From assembly GCA_947561585.1 (NCBI GenBank), contig CANNZV010001130.1, forward strand, positions 62,001 through 126,000: DNA of 64,000 nt. Direction: 5' to 3'. Below are positions 1 through 13,856 of the stretch, piece after piece. The position numbers and the translations under genes are program-made. The first letter of the stretch is position 1. Every line of letters begins with the position of its first letter. Below the pieces are notes generated by a model that searched no databases, was not told the origin of the DNA, and saw only the letters and a program-made list of their open reading frames with translations. This DNA comes from Caprella mutica (lineage: Eukaryota; Arthropoda; Malacostraca; Amphipoda; Caprellidae).

Positions 1-1080
1 TTGTACTAATTCAAGATAAATTAATATGAAATTTTCTGATTATATAAAATAAATACAATTCTATTACAAAATTAAAAATCTCCAAACTTCAGATAAAATA
101 ATATAAGTTTATCATTTGTCAAAATTTGTCTGAAATTCATTTTGAATAAGAAGAATATGTGTAACTTCTCAGTCAATAAGACTCGAAGTTAGAAACATTT
201 GGTAGCTAAGTTTTTTGATGCATACCATAGACTTCCAGAAAGTGAAGAAAAAAGCACCACTTCATCAAGTTATCAAAATATTTCCATATTTGATGAAGAA
301 AATTTAATTCCTGATATATAAAAGTACATCAGATCAAAGAATATTTGAAATGTATTACATTCAAAATATCAAAAATTATATCTTGTAGATTGGTAAATTT
401 CAATTCGTTAAGTAGTCGGTTAAAGAAAATTTAACCAATGTAACCGATTTTAGATAAAATAACAATAATTTCATGAATGTAATAGAATTTTGTTTAATCA
501 ATAACAGTATATATTATAGAACATACGCATTTTTCCATTTAAATATTTCAAATATAATAAACTAACTTTTTAATTTTCTGAAAGTTAATTTTTCTGTTTG
601 TTTTATTAAATTTATGAATCTGGATCTACAGCATGGAAACATCATAACGGAAACCTTTTCAATTAGGATTTTTCGGAATCTATCGATAAATAGCAATAAA
701 CATATTTTATTGATCTATGTACATAGTATACAATCATGTTACATTTCCATATCTAAAATAATCGCTTTACAGTGTCTAATAGTATCCTCCTGGGTATCTT
801 TTTCAGATTAAAAGATAGTTTGTTCTACTGCTTTGTTTACATAATAACTCCTATAATATTTTTCAGGCTTTGAAATAAAGAATGTAAGAATGATGGTTTT
901 AATGTAATATTTTTTTTAAGAATGTTTGACCATTGGAATACAGATAAATTATATGATAATTTAGATAACGACCAACAAATGTAACTAGATATAGAGAGTG
1001 CAATTTTTTCATTTCCGTTAATACCTCTCACGTATGCGTAATTGCGGCACTAATGAAAATTAATTTTTCAAATTCTTCCC
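1..1080. other. AT-rich non-coding stretch
   Basis: Only short random ORFs are present (60-65 codons, low complexity). I see no repeat, transposon end or RNA gene here. Confidence 0.6.
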
Positions 1081-1084
1081 AAGT

Positions 1085-2150
1085 AACAAAAAATTATCCC
1101 CGGGATATTCCGGGGAAATTCTCTGAGATTATTCCCTCGATATCCCCAGCATTATCGAGGGGATGCCCTATTTTTGCGATATGGGGATATCCCCAAATGA
1201 TGTCGAAGGAAGAATGATGATGGGATTTAAATATATTATCCCTTGAATATTCCCTCGATTACAAGGGAAGGGCAAGGAATACCGAAATTATTATTCCTTC
1301 GATAACAAGGGAATAAAATTGGCATAGTGAGGGGATATTCTCTCAATATCGAGGGGATCAAATTTGAATATTCCCTGGATATCTAGAATAGAGAAAGGAT
1401 ATAAAAATATCAAAATTAATATTTCCTAGCATATACTGCAATTGTACGTGTACGTTTGATTTTATATTAGTTAGTTGAATGAAACATATTGTTATATACA
1501 AATTAAATGGAAAGAAATGGAGAAAGAAATGAAGTAGTGATGTTAACTTCTGCTTGCGACGCTAACCAATCGACCATCCTGGACACAGTAGATGTAGGAT
1601 TTTTAATGAACTTTATGCAATATGATAACTCAAGTTTATCTTTAGGTTATCATCGATAAATATATTTTAATATAACATAGATTTTTTCTTTTTTTCTTTT
1701 ATAATCGTTTCTATTAAAATTTTTAGGGGATCAACCATTTTTCACTGATTCCTGGAATATTCCCTCAATATTGTTAGGGAATCAACTAATTTTTAGTAAT
1801 TCCAGGAATTTTCCTTCGATATCCTTAGGTGATCTACAAATTTTCAGTAATTCTTGGAATATTCTCTCGATATCGATAGGGAATCAACTAATTTTCACTA
1901 ATTCCTGGAATATTCTCTCGACATCGGAAAGGGATCAACTCATTTTCACTAATCCCTGGAATATTCCCTCAATATCCGTAGGGGATCAACTAATTTTCAC
2001 TAATCCCTGGAATATTCCCTCGATATCATTAGGAGATCAATTCATTTTCACTAATCCCTGGAATATTCCCTCGATATCATTTTACGATAGCGGATAATGA
2101 GGGAATATATAGATATCGAGGGAATATTCCGAGAATATCTCAATATTACC
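1085..2150. repeat. Array-based repeat with inverted ends
   Basis: The region is built from variants of the word GAATATTCCCTCGATAT. The left part (about 1090-1390) holds scattered copies in both orientations, including CCCC/GGGG palindromic pieces. A unique AT-rich middle follows. The right part (1725-2080) is a regular tandem array. The outer ends look like imperfect inverted repeats, with CCCAAGTAA near 1078 and the complement of CCCAGGTAA near 2150. This layout resembles foldback elements, whose inverted ends are made of tandem subrepeats. No transposase is present and no target duplication was identified. Confidence 0.5.
1725..2080 (+). repeat. 51-bp tandem array, 7 copies
   Basis: Each unit runs GGGGATCAACTAATTTTCAC then TAATCCCTGG, AATATTCCCTCGATATC. 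The units start near 1726, 1777, 1828, 1878, 1929, 1979 and 2030. The period is a multiple of three, so a 108-codon ORF runs through it as a 17-residue repeat. I regard that ORF as a by-product of the array. Confidence 0.85.
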
Positions 2151-5100
2151 TGGGTTTATGCGTTTTGATTGCATGAATTGGAGAGCGGATAATTTTCTTC
2201 AATGTCCAATTAAAATTTATGAAGTGAATTGTGATAATTGGTTTTGCATAATAATTTAGTCTGTTATATGAAATAACGTAAGTATTAAATTTTCATGCCC
2301 ATTTCTCTTATCTATCTTAGGGAAACATTAACTCTAAGATTGATAGGACGTCTGCAGATTTACCCTAAATTCAGCTGAAGATGTTACAATCATTAATTAG
2401 TTTGGTATCGTCGGGACGATATTATTTTGGAAGTTCGGTTTTCCAGAGGAATTTCTTAGAAGTCCCTCAAGCAAGACAAATTTGTTCGGAAATAAATGAA
2501 CGTTGGAATGACAATAATTCAAAGTAGGGTTTAATTCAAGAAATAAAGTATAGGAAAAGAGAAAAATATATCAGTCCGATACTTATTTGGAAGATCTGTT
2601 AAACTTTTCAAACTTTTCGCAAATCCTTCACGAGTTTATTTTATAATATACGAATTAACAGAGAAACTTATATATTTTTGTTTATTAGAATTAAATATTG
2701 TGAAAATTAACTCAGAGCGAACGAATTAACTATTTTTTTTAAATGCACCTCTTCTTCACGAAAATTGAGTTACAATAAGAATATATTATAAAGTATAAAT
2801 TATTTACATGTAATTTTATTTCAATCATTCTGAAAAATACAAACTAAATTAATTAATTAGTTTAGTATCAAATCAAATCAAAATTACCTGTAATTTTAAT
2901 AATTCTCGGAATAACTTTTCGGCGAATCTCTGAAATTTCTGTTGACATTTATGCAACCCTAGCATAGATTTTAACACGTGAACAGCCTAATCCCAATCAC
3001 AAAACTGCAAATTAGTGTTTTGCATCTTTATTACTAGTTATCATGAAGTTGTGAGCATCAAATATTATATTCGTCACATCGTCATTTAAGCACGTGTGAA
3101 TACTGAGAGAGGAAATAATATAATATCATTCAACAAATCGCATGCGGGCAAATGTCTTTCGACTCTCAATCGGCAGATTATAATCGTCGATTGTTAGCTT
3201 TCGTTTGGCAACAATTATTGATCTATGATAAGATGATCGTCTATCTACAACGAAAGTTTGATTTATCATAACATTATTAAAACTATAAATAATTGTCTTA
3301 AGTCAGATAATCGCAACAATGATAATGTCTGAAATTAGAATTATTAGGTACATTACGATGAATATATACCGGTATTGACAATAACAGACGATATAATGAT
3401 TGGTCATTTTCCCCACTGGGTTTTACGTCTGATTTACGGGAGTAACTAAACACATTTGAGACCTAATAAACTGAGCTGAAAGTTTGCACAGGTAGTTAAG
3501 GTGTCAGGAGCATATGGCTCTGACTTAGAAATGCTGTTATTAGTGCAATATCTCTGTGTGACGGGGCAGATGGAAAACATAATATATAGACGCCTAGATA
3601 TCTATTCGTTATATTTCATGAATCTGTATAATTATTGGTAGAAATTAATATTAACCTTTAACGTCTATCTAGTAAGCTCATAACACTGAATTTATTGACA
3701 CAAAATGAATTGATTATCATATAATAAAGTAAATTACTTGAAAAGAAAACTCACTCATGTGCCACCGCTTGCATTGCTTCTGGAACCTAATTTCTCTGTC
3801 ATATTCTAAATGGAAAAATTTAAAGTTACTATTGAGGTTGATATGCTTGATGTAAAAATATACTATTTTAATATTTTTAATCATGCAATTTGGTAAGATT
3901 AATCATTCATCATGAAGTAAAAATTATTACACAGCTTCAGTTCGATCACTTCATATTTTTCTATTCATTAACTATACACTTTTTGAAGAAAGTTCCTACA
4001 TCGTATTCCCCAAAGTGGATTTCATTGTCCTGTTGCATTAAGAGTGGAGGCTCTCATTCAAATTGAAACTTCTCAACAAAACTTATTTAGAAAAAATAAG
4101 ATCTTTTATAATCGTGAAATAAAATCAAGAGGGAATTTAAAAAATCCAAAATTGTATAATTGAAGAAAGAAACTAAATATAGCACACATTCTGTTGGTCC
4201 TCATAGGATGAACTTTTATAAAAGAATATCAGAAAGTTTCCCACTTGTGATCTTAGAAGTCAATTAAACTAAATAAGGAAAGAAACTGTTTCTTTTCTTA
4301 AACTTGCAAGACTTAGTTGAGATTAATGTCTATGAGCGACTCCTAAATTTTCCTTATATATATTTTAAAAAACATTTGTAGAACTGCATATTTGAAGTAT
4401 TACGAAAAAATTTGAATCAAATATAACTTACTTAGTGTGAGACTCTTATGAATATTGATACTTATTTCAAGCAACTGATAGTAAATGAAAATAGTTTTTG
4501 TTTATTCAAAGTTAGATTTAAATACAACTAATATTAATTTCTCCATGCAAATTGATTATGATTTTTATTATAAAAAGACAATTTTACAATAGCATTTCAT
4601 AAAGTTGGTTTAAATCAAAGTAATGTCACCAATAAAGTATTCATATGTGATAATCTATATGTTCCGTTCCAGTTATCGATTTTCACAATCTGGAGAATGT
4701 GCTGCGCGTTTTCAAGATCATTAAAAATGCGTGGCAATATCGAGAGTGTGAACTGTACAAGACAGGTAAAGGGTATGAATCAGGACCAACAGTGATGGAG
4801 TAGATGATCAATAATATTCATGCATTTAATTTGTATATATCTTCAAAATATGATACCAAAAAGGTTAAACTAATAACTTTTTACTCTATTACTTATTAAG
4901 CTCGAGTTAGTTACGCAAAGAAAACTTGAACAAATTTGATACTCAATTTTACAGAGATATCAAAAATACAACCACACTTTTGAAATAAATCTTGAAAATG
5001 TGCGACAATTTCTATATTGTAACACACTTTCAAGATCCAACAAACGTACAGCACATTCTAGAAATTTAGCATGATTTGCAAATTGCACATAATATATACT

Positions 5101-5279
5101 TTGATAAAACAGGTCGAGGCAGTCAATGACAAAATGTATTAGACAGACAAAGACATATTTGTTAAATAGACCAAGACCAAAATATAATTAATGATTTCCT
5201 AATTATTCCGTATAGTTTCTACGGGTCCAGCTAGTAATAATGATTGCATTATTTGATTAGACCAGCTGCAGCTACATTA
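2151..5279. other. AT-rich non-coding stretch
   Basis: This 3.1 kb holds no ORF of note, no tandem array and no transposon end that I can recognise. Confidence 0.5.
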
Positions 5280-6677
5280 TCATACCGATCATTATGTATC
5301 CTTTGGATGTAAATATGGAGAATGATTGGATATTGTATGTTGTAACAATAGAACGTGATATTGCTTCATCAATACCTAATTTAAACCATTCGCTTTGATT
5401 GCTCGATAAATTAATCATATATTGTCATTTTATTGAAGTCACGTTCTATGTAGTAAATTAAATATATAACATTTGTAACTAGGTATTCGATGTTAAGAAG
5501 AATGGACGTGAACTGTTTCAATTTTTTTTAAAGACAGTACTTTACCATTGGAAACAAGAAGAATAAAGAATCAGAATTAGTTATTGAATGACTGTTTATA
5601 GGTAATACCAAATAATCTCCGTGAAAATTAACATTACCTCCTTTAGGCTCTTTACTCTAATGAAGTAAGAAAAACTATCATATAAAACTATAGTATTATA
5701 TTCAAATTCATATAATAATGACTTGAGGACATCATCCAAACAACCAATTTAAAATTATTATTCACCGTAACCACTTCATTTCATAATATTTATATCCATC
5801 TTTCGATGAATTTTGCTCATTCTGTGTTTCACTGGACGGGTGAATGGAAGCCACAAGATATAGAGATCTGTGTAATGTTTATACAATGTTAAGAAATCAT
5901 TGGAACGAAAACAGACTACAGGAAGCAATTGAAATAAATTCTGAAAGTTAAACTGAGATAGATCGACCAGATAGGCTATAGAAATATTTCTAATTGATTG
6001 GATGACATTAAACTAACAGCACATTATTTAGTTGATAAAAAATCCAACCTGCGCAAATTGATAACCTTGGAACGAGTTATAAGGAAATTCTTTTTTTGAC
6101 TTTATTAATTTGAATAAGTAATATTTTTGTCGCTTACTTAAGGTATCTGGTCAAATGTTCATTTTATAATATGTTCGTTGTGAAATATGAAATTTTTAAT
6201 TGTAATTTAAAATATTAATTAAAGCTAATTGCGTAATACAATAAGAATTTGGTAAAATTTTACTTATTTGGATCTTATTGATTGAGATAATCGATACATT
6301 TAAATTATATTAAGATGAAACTTCTTGTTTTGATGAACAATATCTTTCAAATGACCCATTTTAAGTATTTCTTTAATTCTGAATATTTATTTGAGTCTCT
6401 CAATAGAAATTGTTTTCTCTCAAATAGAATGAAGACATGTACATTCGTTAATATATATTATATACATCATCAATCTTTCCCGAAACTCTAAATCACCATT
6501 TTATATTTCCAATTCTCACCAACTTTACCCATATTTGTCAACATCTTTCTAAAGCTCCCAGTTATGAACAGCAATAACTTGGTTTGTAGTTCTGTTACGA
6601 GAACAAAAAGCCAGAAAAATCGAAGATATTTGTCATTGATACGATATACCGTTATTGCTCTCAGGACATTGAGCATA

Positions 6678-7050
6678 GACCAGGCATACCAACAGCAATG
6701 ATTGAACTTGTCCTACCAACAGCTATGATTAAACCAGACCCACCAACAACAAGGAGTGAACCAGGCCTACAAACAGTGATGATTGAATCAGGCTGACTAA
6801 AAATAATGATTGAATCAAGGCTACCATTAGTAATGTTTTAGCTAGGCTACCAACGGTAGTGATTGAACCAGAAATAACAACATAAATTATTTTCCAGGCC
6901 TACCAACAGTGATGGTTAAACCAGGCTACCTACAGCTATGATTCAACCAGGCACCCCAGCAACATTGATTGAACCAGGCTTACCAACAGCAATGCTTGAA
7001 CTAGGTTTACCAGCGGCATTGATTTAACCAGGCATGCCAAAAGTAATGGC
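6678..7050 (+). repeat. 27-bp degenerate minisatellite
   Basis: Units resemble CCAGGCCTACCAACAGTGAT followed by GATTGAA, about 13 copies with many substitutions. The same array occurs inverted at 52475-52800 in the other duplication arm, so it predates the duplication. Confidence 0.8.
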
Positions 7051-7560
7051 TAAACTATTCCTTGTTCGTCACTTGAAAATATTCAGTGAGTATATTAATA
7101 ACAGAAAGAGAGGATAGAAAATGTTTTGAAGGTAGTGCAAAGTAGTACATGCTGCGCATTCTCCATAGAACAGCTATAGTTAAATCATCATGATTCCAAT
7201 TGAGGTTATTTATCAAAGAATTTAGACATCTACTGTAGATAATTATCATATATAAGTACTGAAATCATAAACAATCATGACTAACATAGATAGATACTTA
7301 TACTTATTACGAGAAAATCACAACTGCTGTTAATTTTCATCTAGTATTCCACACATTCACTTCTCCTTCCTGCCCAAGGACTCTCGAATGAGTCACTTTT
7401 ATGTTCATTGGAAAGAAACTTCGTTTGAGAGGAGGGATGGAACTATTTACTTAGCATATCTTGATCTTGTTTCTACTTGATAATAATTAGTTTAATAACA
7501 ATTTGGATTACAGAATTTAGTCTTTTCATTCCTGGACAAGAAGGATTCATCCCAGGGATA

Positions 7561-8195
7561 TTAACCCTAATAACTTAGCCCTTAAAAGTTTGCTCAGTAA
7601 CCTAGTGACTAGTGCTCACGCGCCAATCCTTACAAAAACTGTTATAAAATCTTAACAAGATGACTTTTCGATATTTTGTATTTATAAAAACTTTCATTGG
7701 ATATTTACACATCCACTGGTAACACCAAAGAATAACTGTATATTTAAATTAAAGTTAACAAGCATATATGAAAAACTAATATTTTATAGATTTTCTGACT
7801 ATTTGTGCAAAGTCAATTTCCACCACACATCAATAAAATCCTGATAACATCACAAAAATGACTAAAACTTAACGAAAATTTAACAGTGGATAAAAAAAGA
7901 TTCAACAATGAAAATGATTCCATAAAGAAACATGAACATTCAATAGTTTTCGAAATCTACTAACTTAAAGTTGTGTTCCGTTTTTTTATTGATCATTTGA
8001 TCAATTTGAATAATTGCTCATAATATGAGTATCTTGCCATTTATCAACTTTTCTTTTGTAAAATTGTATGTAATTATTTTGAATAGTGAAAATCATGAAA
8101 AGACATCTTCTGAATCAGTTTAAAAAATAAAATTATTACTATTTTTTTCATTAGGGCTGGTCCGCTTGGACCAGTCCCTAGGTTACCAGGGTTAA
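7561..8195 (-). mobile_element. piggyBac-type MITE in TTAA site
   Basis: The element (7565-8191, 627 bp) is bounded by TTAA at 7561-7564 and 8192-8195. Its ends are CCCTAATAACTTAG and TAGGTTACCAGGG, of the CCCT/AGGG form expected for piggyBac-type transposons. It is the same family as 13861-14470 in opposite orientation; shared blocks include AAAAGTTTGCTCA and AACTGTTATAAAATC. There is no transposase ORF, so it is non-autonomous. The paralogous position in the other inverted-duplication arm (about 51950) has a single TTAA and no insert, which proves the boundaries. Confidence 0.88.
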
Positions 8196-9062
8196 GGGAA
8201 TATCGCAGCAATAAGTTCTTCTTACCTGGGTTATGATTTAAATTAGTATTGAATTATCACTTCACTTTGCCCTTAGTTTTTAACCATTGATGGTTGCCTC
8301 TAACTATTCGTCAAAAATGTACAATTTAGTGTTAAATATATATTTTGACCGAGGACATGTTTCTTACTTCAGTATTGATAAAACTTGATAATTAAATTTG
8401 TCTGACGGTTGGTAATTATTTTCTCTTTTGATCATTAAAAATGTTCTGTTGTGTTGTGATATTAAATCTTTAGGGCTAATTTCATTTTATTACATACTCC
8501 ACGCATTGAAAGGTGTAATTTGATTATCATATATGTAATACTCTAATAATTCTTATAGAACAATATTCTATAAATTACATCAAATAAAGTATTAAATTAT
8601 TAGTTATTCAGGAAAGTACATCAACTGCATTACGAAATAAATATTTCGTCGATGTTTTCTTTCGGGTTTCCAATCACACTAAAACATTGAGCGAGAGTTT
8701 CTCAACGCAATATTCTGATTTTCTCTAATATCTGCAATGTGTTATTCAATGAGAATCTTAAATAATTGATACTATTTTACTACTACTCTTATTTTAATAT
8801 ATATAAAAAGATTATATGCCAAATTAACTGATTTTTCTTTCTATTTTAACCATTAAATGTTTAAGAAATTTAACCTAAATGAAGAGAATAGGAATATAAC
8901 AGGTTTTGAATATTCAATTGAAATTTATATTTCTTAAGTACAAGAATAGATACAATTTCATCTTCATTCACAAGCGTTTATATTACAAAAAATACTCAAA
9001 TTTTTCATTCAAACAGAATAATATTTTGACTTTAATAACTTCGCAGTCGTAATTGTTATAAT

Positions 9063-9556
9063 AAGCTACACACAAATCATGCAATTCTCATTTATTGAAC
9101 TACATACATATTGAGCAACACACATATTAGGCTTAACACATATTAAACTATACAAATATTGAGCTACACACAAATGAAACGACACACATATAATAAGATC
9201 GACACATATTAAGCTACACACATATATATTAAACTATACAAATATTAAGCTACACACATATTAAACAACACACATATAATAAACTACACACATATTAAAC
9301 TACATAAATATTAAACTACATACATATTAAACTAAACACATGTTAAGCTACACGCATTATAAACTACATACATATTAGGCTGCACACATATTAAACTACA
9401 CACATATTAAGCTACACACATATTGAACTACACACATATTAAACTAAACACATGTTAAGCTACATGCATTTTAAACTACACACATATTAAACTACACACA
9501 TATTAAACCACCTACATTTTAGGCTGCACAACTAATAAGCTACACACATATATTAG
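9063..9556 (+). repeat. 16-bp minisatellite, about 31 copies
   Basis: The unit is ACTACACACATATTAA with variants such as GCTACACACATATTGA. A shorter inverted copy lies at 50388-50525 (unit GTAGCTTAATATGTGT), so the two arms have changed copy number independently, about 31 against about 9. Confidence 0.9.
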
Positions 9557-9870
9557 ATTATTAATTCCATAACCCGATTAAAAGAGTAATTGAAATGGAA
9601 TATAAATTATAGGATAAATATTAAATAGAAACCATAGTAATAAATATTCAATTGAAAAATGAAATGGTGTGAAGTTTGTAATTGAATTTAGTATGTCCTT
9701 GACTATATGAATTTTCGTTATTGAATAAAAAAGTATAAGAAACATTATTAGGTTTATATGTTAATAAAAAATAGATACCATAGAAATTTAGTATATTATA
9801 AAAACAGCTATATTTTTTCTCTACTTAATCCTGAAGATGGCTACTCTATACCCTTCCTATCTGATGTGAA

Positions 9871-10656
9871 CCTTCTTCATTATTGGGGAGATGAAATTTT
9901 GTCTTCATCATTATGGTCAAAATCTTCACTTGATTAAACTAATGTAGAAATGAGAATATTCGAAGTTATGGAATGTGGAAAACCTACTTTAACAAAATGG
10001 AAGCATATCGGGGAACGTCGACGTACTCGGAAAGTGGGTGTTAACAAAGGTCAACTGATCAGAACAGTTCAGGACCCTTATTGACGGCCATTTTTCGAGT
10101 ATTGAAAGTGTTTGAATGCCAGTACAATGCATGTCAGTTGTGTCTGAATGACCTCAATCAACCAGATCTTTCAGTTGTTTGTTACAATATCAGAAGGAAA
10201 ACAAAGTAAGATACCATCAGGTTCACAGAAATGAATTTTTGGAACAGCTGTTTACCTTGTCCAGACTTTTTCGACAGTAAAGAGATGGATCACCTTCTAA
10301 TGAACAAGAACGCATATATAGTTACATGAAAATCTGCAATTTCAACATACTTGGAGTATTTGTTATGAAACTTAGAATATTTCGATCATTGCCTTTATTA
10401 TTGCTTAGCATTAAATCTCAATAAGCAACCAAATATTAAAAAGATGCTGAGTGGAAATATTTTATTTTATTTAAATCTACATTTTAATTGTTAACTTTTG
10501 GCACATTTTCATTCAAATTCACATAATACGAATCAAAGAGAAATCGGCGAAAAGTATTTACTACCATTTGCTTTACCAACTCACTCGCAAAATAAAGCAT
10601 GCATATTTTTTAGTTTCCTCTTCACAGCTTTGCTAAATTCCCAGGAAAATATTTCC
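9871..10656. other. Non-coding stretch with a possible coding remnant
   Basis: Mostly unremarkable. From 9950 to 10084 (+) a 44-codon ORF is less AT-rich than its surroundings and encodes a basic peptide with the run GERRRTRKVG. It could be a transposon remnant or an exon, but I cannot assign a family, and it may be chance. Confidence 0.3.
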
Positions 10657-11010
10657 AGTATTTGGTATACAAATCATCACCATGGAGTCAGTGTTTGGTA
10701 TATAATGCATTGCAATAAAGTCACTGTTTGGGATATAATGCATTGTAATAAAGTCACTGTTTGGTATATAATGCATTGCAATAAATTCACTATTTGGTAT
10801 ATAATGCATTGCAATAAAGTCATTGTTTGGTATATAATGCAATGCAATAAAGTCACTGTTTGTTAAATAATGCATTGGAGTAAAGTCAGTATTTGCTATA
10901 TAATGCATTGCAATAAAGTCAGTGTTTGCTATATAATGCATTGTAATAAAGTCAGTGTTTGCTATATAATGCATTGCAATATGGTCAGTGTTTGGTATAT
11001 AATGCATCGC
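10657..11010 (+). repeat. 33-bp tandem array, about 10 copies
   Basis: The unit is TTTGGTATATAATGCATTGC then AATAAAGTCACTG. The 33-bp period keeps frames open on both strands, giving overlapping 122- and 124-codon ORFs with an 11-residue repeat. Neither is a credible gene. The first units are the most diverged. Confidence 0.9.
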
Positions 11011-12650
11011 CTACTTTTGGAATCTGATCCGTGAATGTTATCTCGAGCGGAAACGAAACTTATTATCATAACAAGTTCTGTTTCTTGAGAATATTTCTAT
11101 TCATATTTACAACGATACTATTCCTAAAGTATTAATGTGAAAAAAAATGTTTTTCATTGTTATACAATCCTTTGATATTAAATTATATTTTTTATTAAAT
11201 TATTATACTGTATTTATTCAATTGATTTGATAAATTTTTAGATCAGTTTTTACTTAAATTATTACCAATATACTCACAAATATCTCCAAATAGTCACACA
11301 ATTCAGCCCTGCCTACAATATTATTTTCTCATTTCCTTTCCATTCATTCAACGCAAAGTTTTTTCATTGAGAATTCGTTCCGTTCTCAGAATCTGATTAC
11401 ATTTCAATAGCATTTTATTCGCTCTTCCAAAGAACTAACATTAACATCAACTTTATTCTTTGAGTCGACACAAAAGTTAAAGCTTCATAACTTTTTGTGG
11501 CAGTCAATCTCGAGGTTTGTATCGCCTATAGTGTCGAAATATTCAAACTGTCGTTTAGGGGAATTGAATTCAGATCTGATAAACCATTGCAACTTATTCG
11601 AATTGAAAAGAAAGTTATAGAAATAACTCCTGAATTTTGAGATTTGATAGTTTTATATTCAATTTAGGTAAATAGTAATTTTGGTTAGGTTTATAAAAAT
11701 GTATTCATTGCAACTACCATTTTTATAATAAAACATTTATATCACATTTTGCAGACATGTATTAATCAAAACAATTGAAATCATTCTTTAAAATAATAAA
11801 CCAGTTATTCGGATGAAAAATAATATAAATGGAACTACTTTTCCTATTTCAGTTCAGTTTTCTTGTATACGTTGTTTTTCATACTCTCTATATTGTAGAA
11901 AAGTGTTTGTTAACAGTATACCAACAAATTAAAGCTAGAGAGCACCTTTCCAACGCATATTATCAGCGAAATATTCCTATATGTTATTCACACGTGCATA
12001 AAAATGAGGTTCATTGATAATTGTATAGCTGACGGTTTCATTAGTCTTGGATAATTTCAATTCGACATTTGGATACCTAATATCAAACCGTTTTCATTTT
12101 TGTAAATTGTATTGAAATTAGTTTATTTAGAACGTTTTATGTGATCTATTTTACGTAAGTCATGATCAGTGATTCATCACTTTCATGCACTTTCGAAGGG
12201 GTCGAGTTGTGCTTTTGTTCGTATCTATGGAGCAAACCGACACGCAACCCCTCAAAACACCATCAGAAAAAAACGTCTTAACTCTTTAACGACCATCGTC
12301 CTTTAGGTAGAACATTGGGAAATCATAAAATAATGTCTTTATTCCTCCCATATAATAATATTCTGGCAATAAGAAGCGTAAAAATATATGTACGCTGTAC
12401 CAAATAATGATTCGAAATTTTGAACATCCCAAAGTTTTACGCAAAATGATATTTGACTTTATAAAACAAAAAATAAGTATTTCTTTCTTAATTGTTATTT
12501 AGTTGATTTATGATGCGTGATAATATAAAAAACTCCGACGATTTTCCAGTACTAATAAAATAGTTTTGTAAACCTTAACTTTTTACTAACAACTAATATC
12601 GCATTATAAAGTAATTCATGTGAATCATTTAGGAAACTAATAAACTCTAT
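11011..12650. other. AT-rich non-coding stretch
   Basis: No ORF above about 60 codons and no repeat recognised. Confidence 0.5.
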
Positions 12651-13452
12651 TTAACCCATTCCAAGCGGCCTAACTATATATAGACGCTCCGAAAATTAGT
12701 CCCATTTTGCGGAGCGTCTATTTATAGTCGATAAATCTTTTTGCTGTAACAGACTAACAGTCAAGCGGCAGGGTCAATATGTAGACGGTGTTTAGAAATA
12801 TGACGAGTACTAACGTGTAAACACATAATTACCTGTTATTGTGCTATAATACACCCTGTAGCTCAGTACTTGAAGAAGTGTTGAAGAGGGGAGGGGGAGT
12901 GGAGTAAAGGACAAACTGTATGTCAGTTCTAAGGAAAGATGATGCATTTGAAATGGAAAGATATAAATATGTTGAGTGTTGACTGTTGAGTACCTTGTCC
13001 ATCCAACAATGAAATAAATAGTTGAAAAACACAGTAAAAATGAAATGAAAGATAACTATTATTGAATTGTTTTTTTTATAATTTATTCCTTAAATATGTT
13101 CATATATACGAATAAAAGTAACTAATTCAATTTATGCAACTTAAAAATGCTCACTTTTTATATCTTTATATGAATAACATTTATAGTTGTTATGAATTCA
13201 TAACAACTATATGAATAACAATACAAAACTCATATGTCACTCTACCAACAAGCGGCACAGTCAATATATAGACTATGTATAACCAACCATCGGCACGTCT
13301 ATATATAGACGCTTATCTGACTCCATGATTTAGCGGGGTAACTAAATAGTGTAGTTAAAATTGAAGACAGTCAGAAGCGGCGGTGACTGTATATAGACGA
13401 TTTTTATTTTATGTCGAATTCCATTCACCTACTGCCGCTTGGAATGGGTTAA
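12651..13452. mobile_element. TTAA-flanked inverted-repeat element
   Basis: TTAA at 12651-12654 and 13449-13452 bound a 794-bp element with perfect terminal inverted repeats CCCATTCCAAGCGGC / GCCGCTTGGAATGGG. Inside, the terminal word AGCGGC is followed several times, in both orientations, by a TATATAGAC motif (about 12664-12730, 12762-12785, 13250-13320 and 13375-13400). These look like subterminal protein-binding sites. A hairpin with arms TAGACGCTCCG / CGGAGCGTCTA sits near the left end. There is no transposase ORF. It would need a piggyBac-type transposase in trans (inference from TTAA and CCC ends). Confidence 0.85.
13183..13210. repeat. 28-bp perfect palindrome
   Basis: ATAGTTGTTATGAA is followed directly by its exact complement, with no spacer. 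A further imperfect flank (ATGAATAACA on both sides) surrounds it. It lies inside the TTAA element. Confidence 0.85.
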
Positions 13453-13856
13453 TAAATTAATAATAATTTCAAATACGAACAAACTCCAATTTTTCAGTTA
13501 CGAAGACAAAAAATCTCAATTTAATTAGTAAGAAATACGAGGCAGTTGGTATTTCATGGGAGTTGTTTCGACTGCAAGGACATATTTTGGAAAGTATAGT
13601 TATTATTAATTCAGCGAATAAGATCTTAATATCAGAGACTTACTTATGTAAAAGTCATTTAACATTTTATTAATTTCCTTTAGTTTCCAAAATATTTTTC
13701 ACAGATTTTTTTTTTCATTTTATTCTATTATCGGATGAAAATACATTATTTTTTAGTCTTCAGAATGGGGGAAATTAATTAGACAAAAATCTCTCTCTTT
13801 TTACTCACTTCAATTGATTTTGCAATAAAAGGCAGAAGGTAAAAAGTTTCATGCTA

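Larger units (their letters stand above)
5280..9870 (+). repeat. Left arm of a large inverted duplication
   Basis: This arm is the diverged reverse complement of 49960-54180. Matching landmarks, read on opposite strands, include the segment at 5300-5340 against 54090-54130, the blocks at 5820-5990 against 53500-53660, 6480-6680 against 52790-52990, a 27-bp minisatellite in both arms, 7100-7560 against 51950-52430, 8640-8760 against 51270-51360, a 16-bp minisatellite in both arms, and 9560-9850 against 49960-50370. Identity is roughly 70-80% by eye. This arm has gained a TTAA-flanked MITE (7565-8191). It lacks the insertion carried by the other arm at 50645-51140. No conserved ORF is shared by the arms. 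Confidence 0.85.

Noticed and set aside
9950..10084. 44-codon basic ORF as a host gene
   Set aside because: Too short, no family recognised, no splice signals convincing enough; kept only as a note within the stretch entry.
10498..11007. Overlapping 122- and 124-codon ORFs on both strands
   Set aside because: They translate a 33-bp tandem array; the period is a multiple of three, which keeps all frames open.
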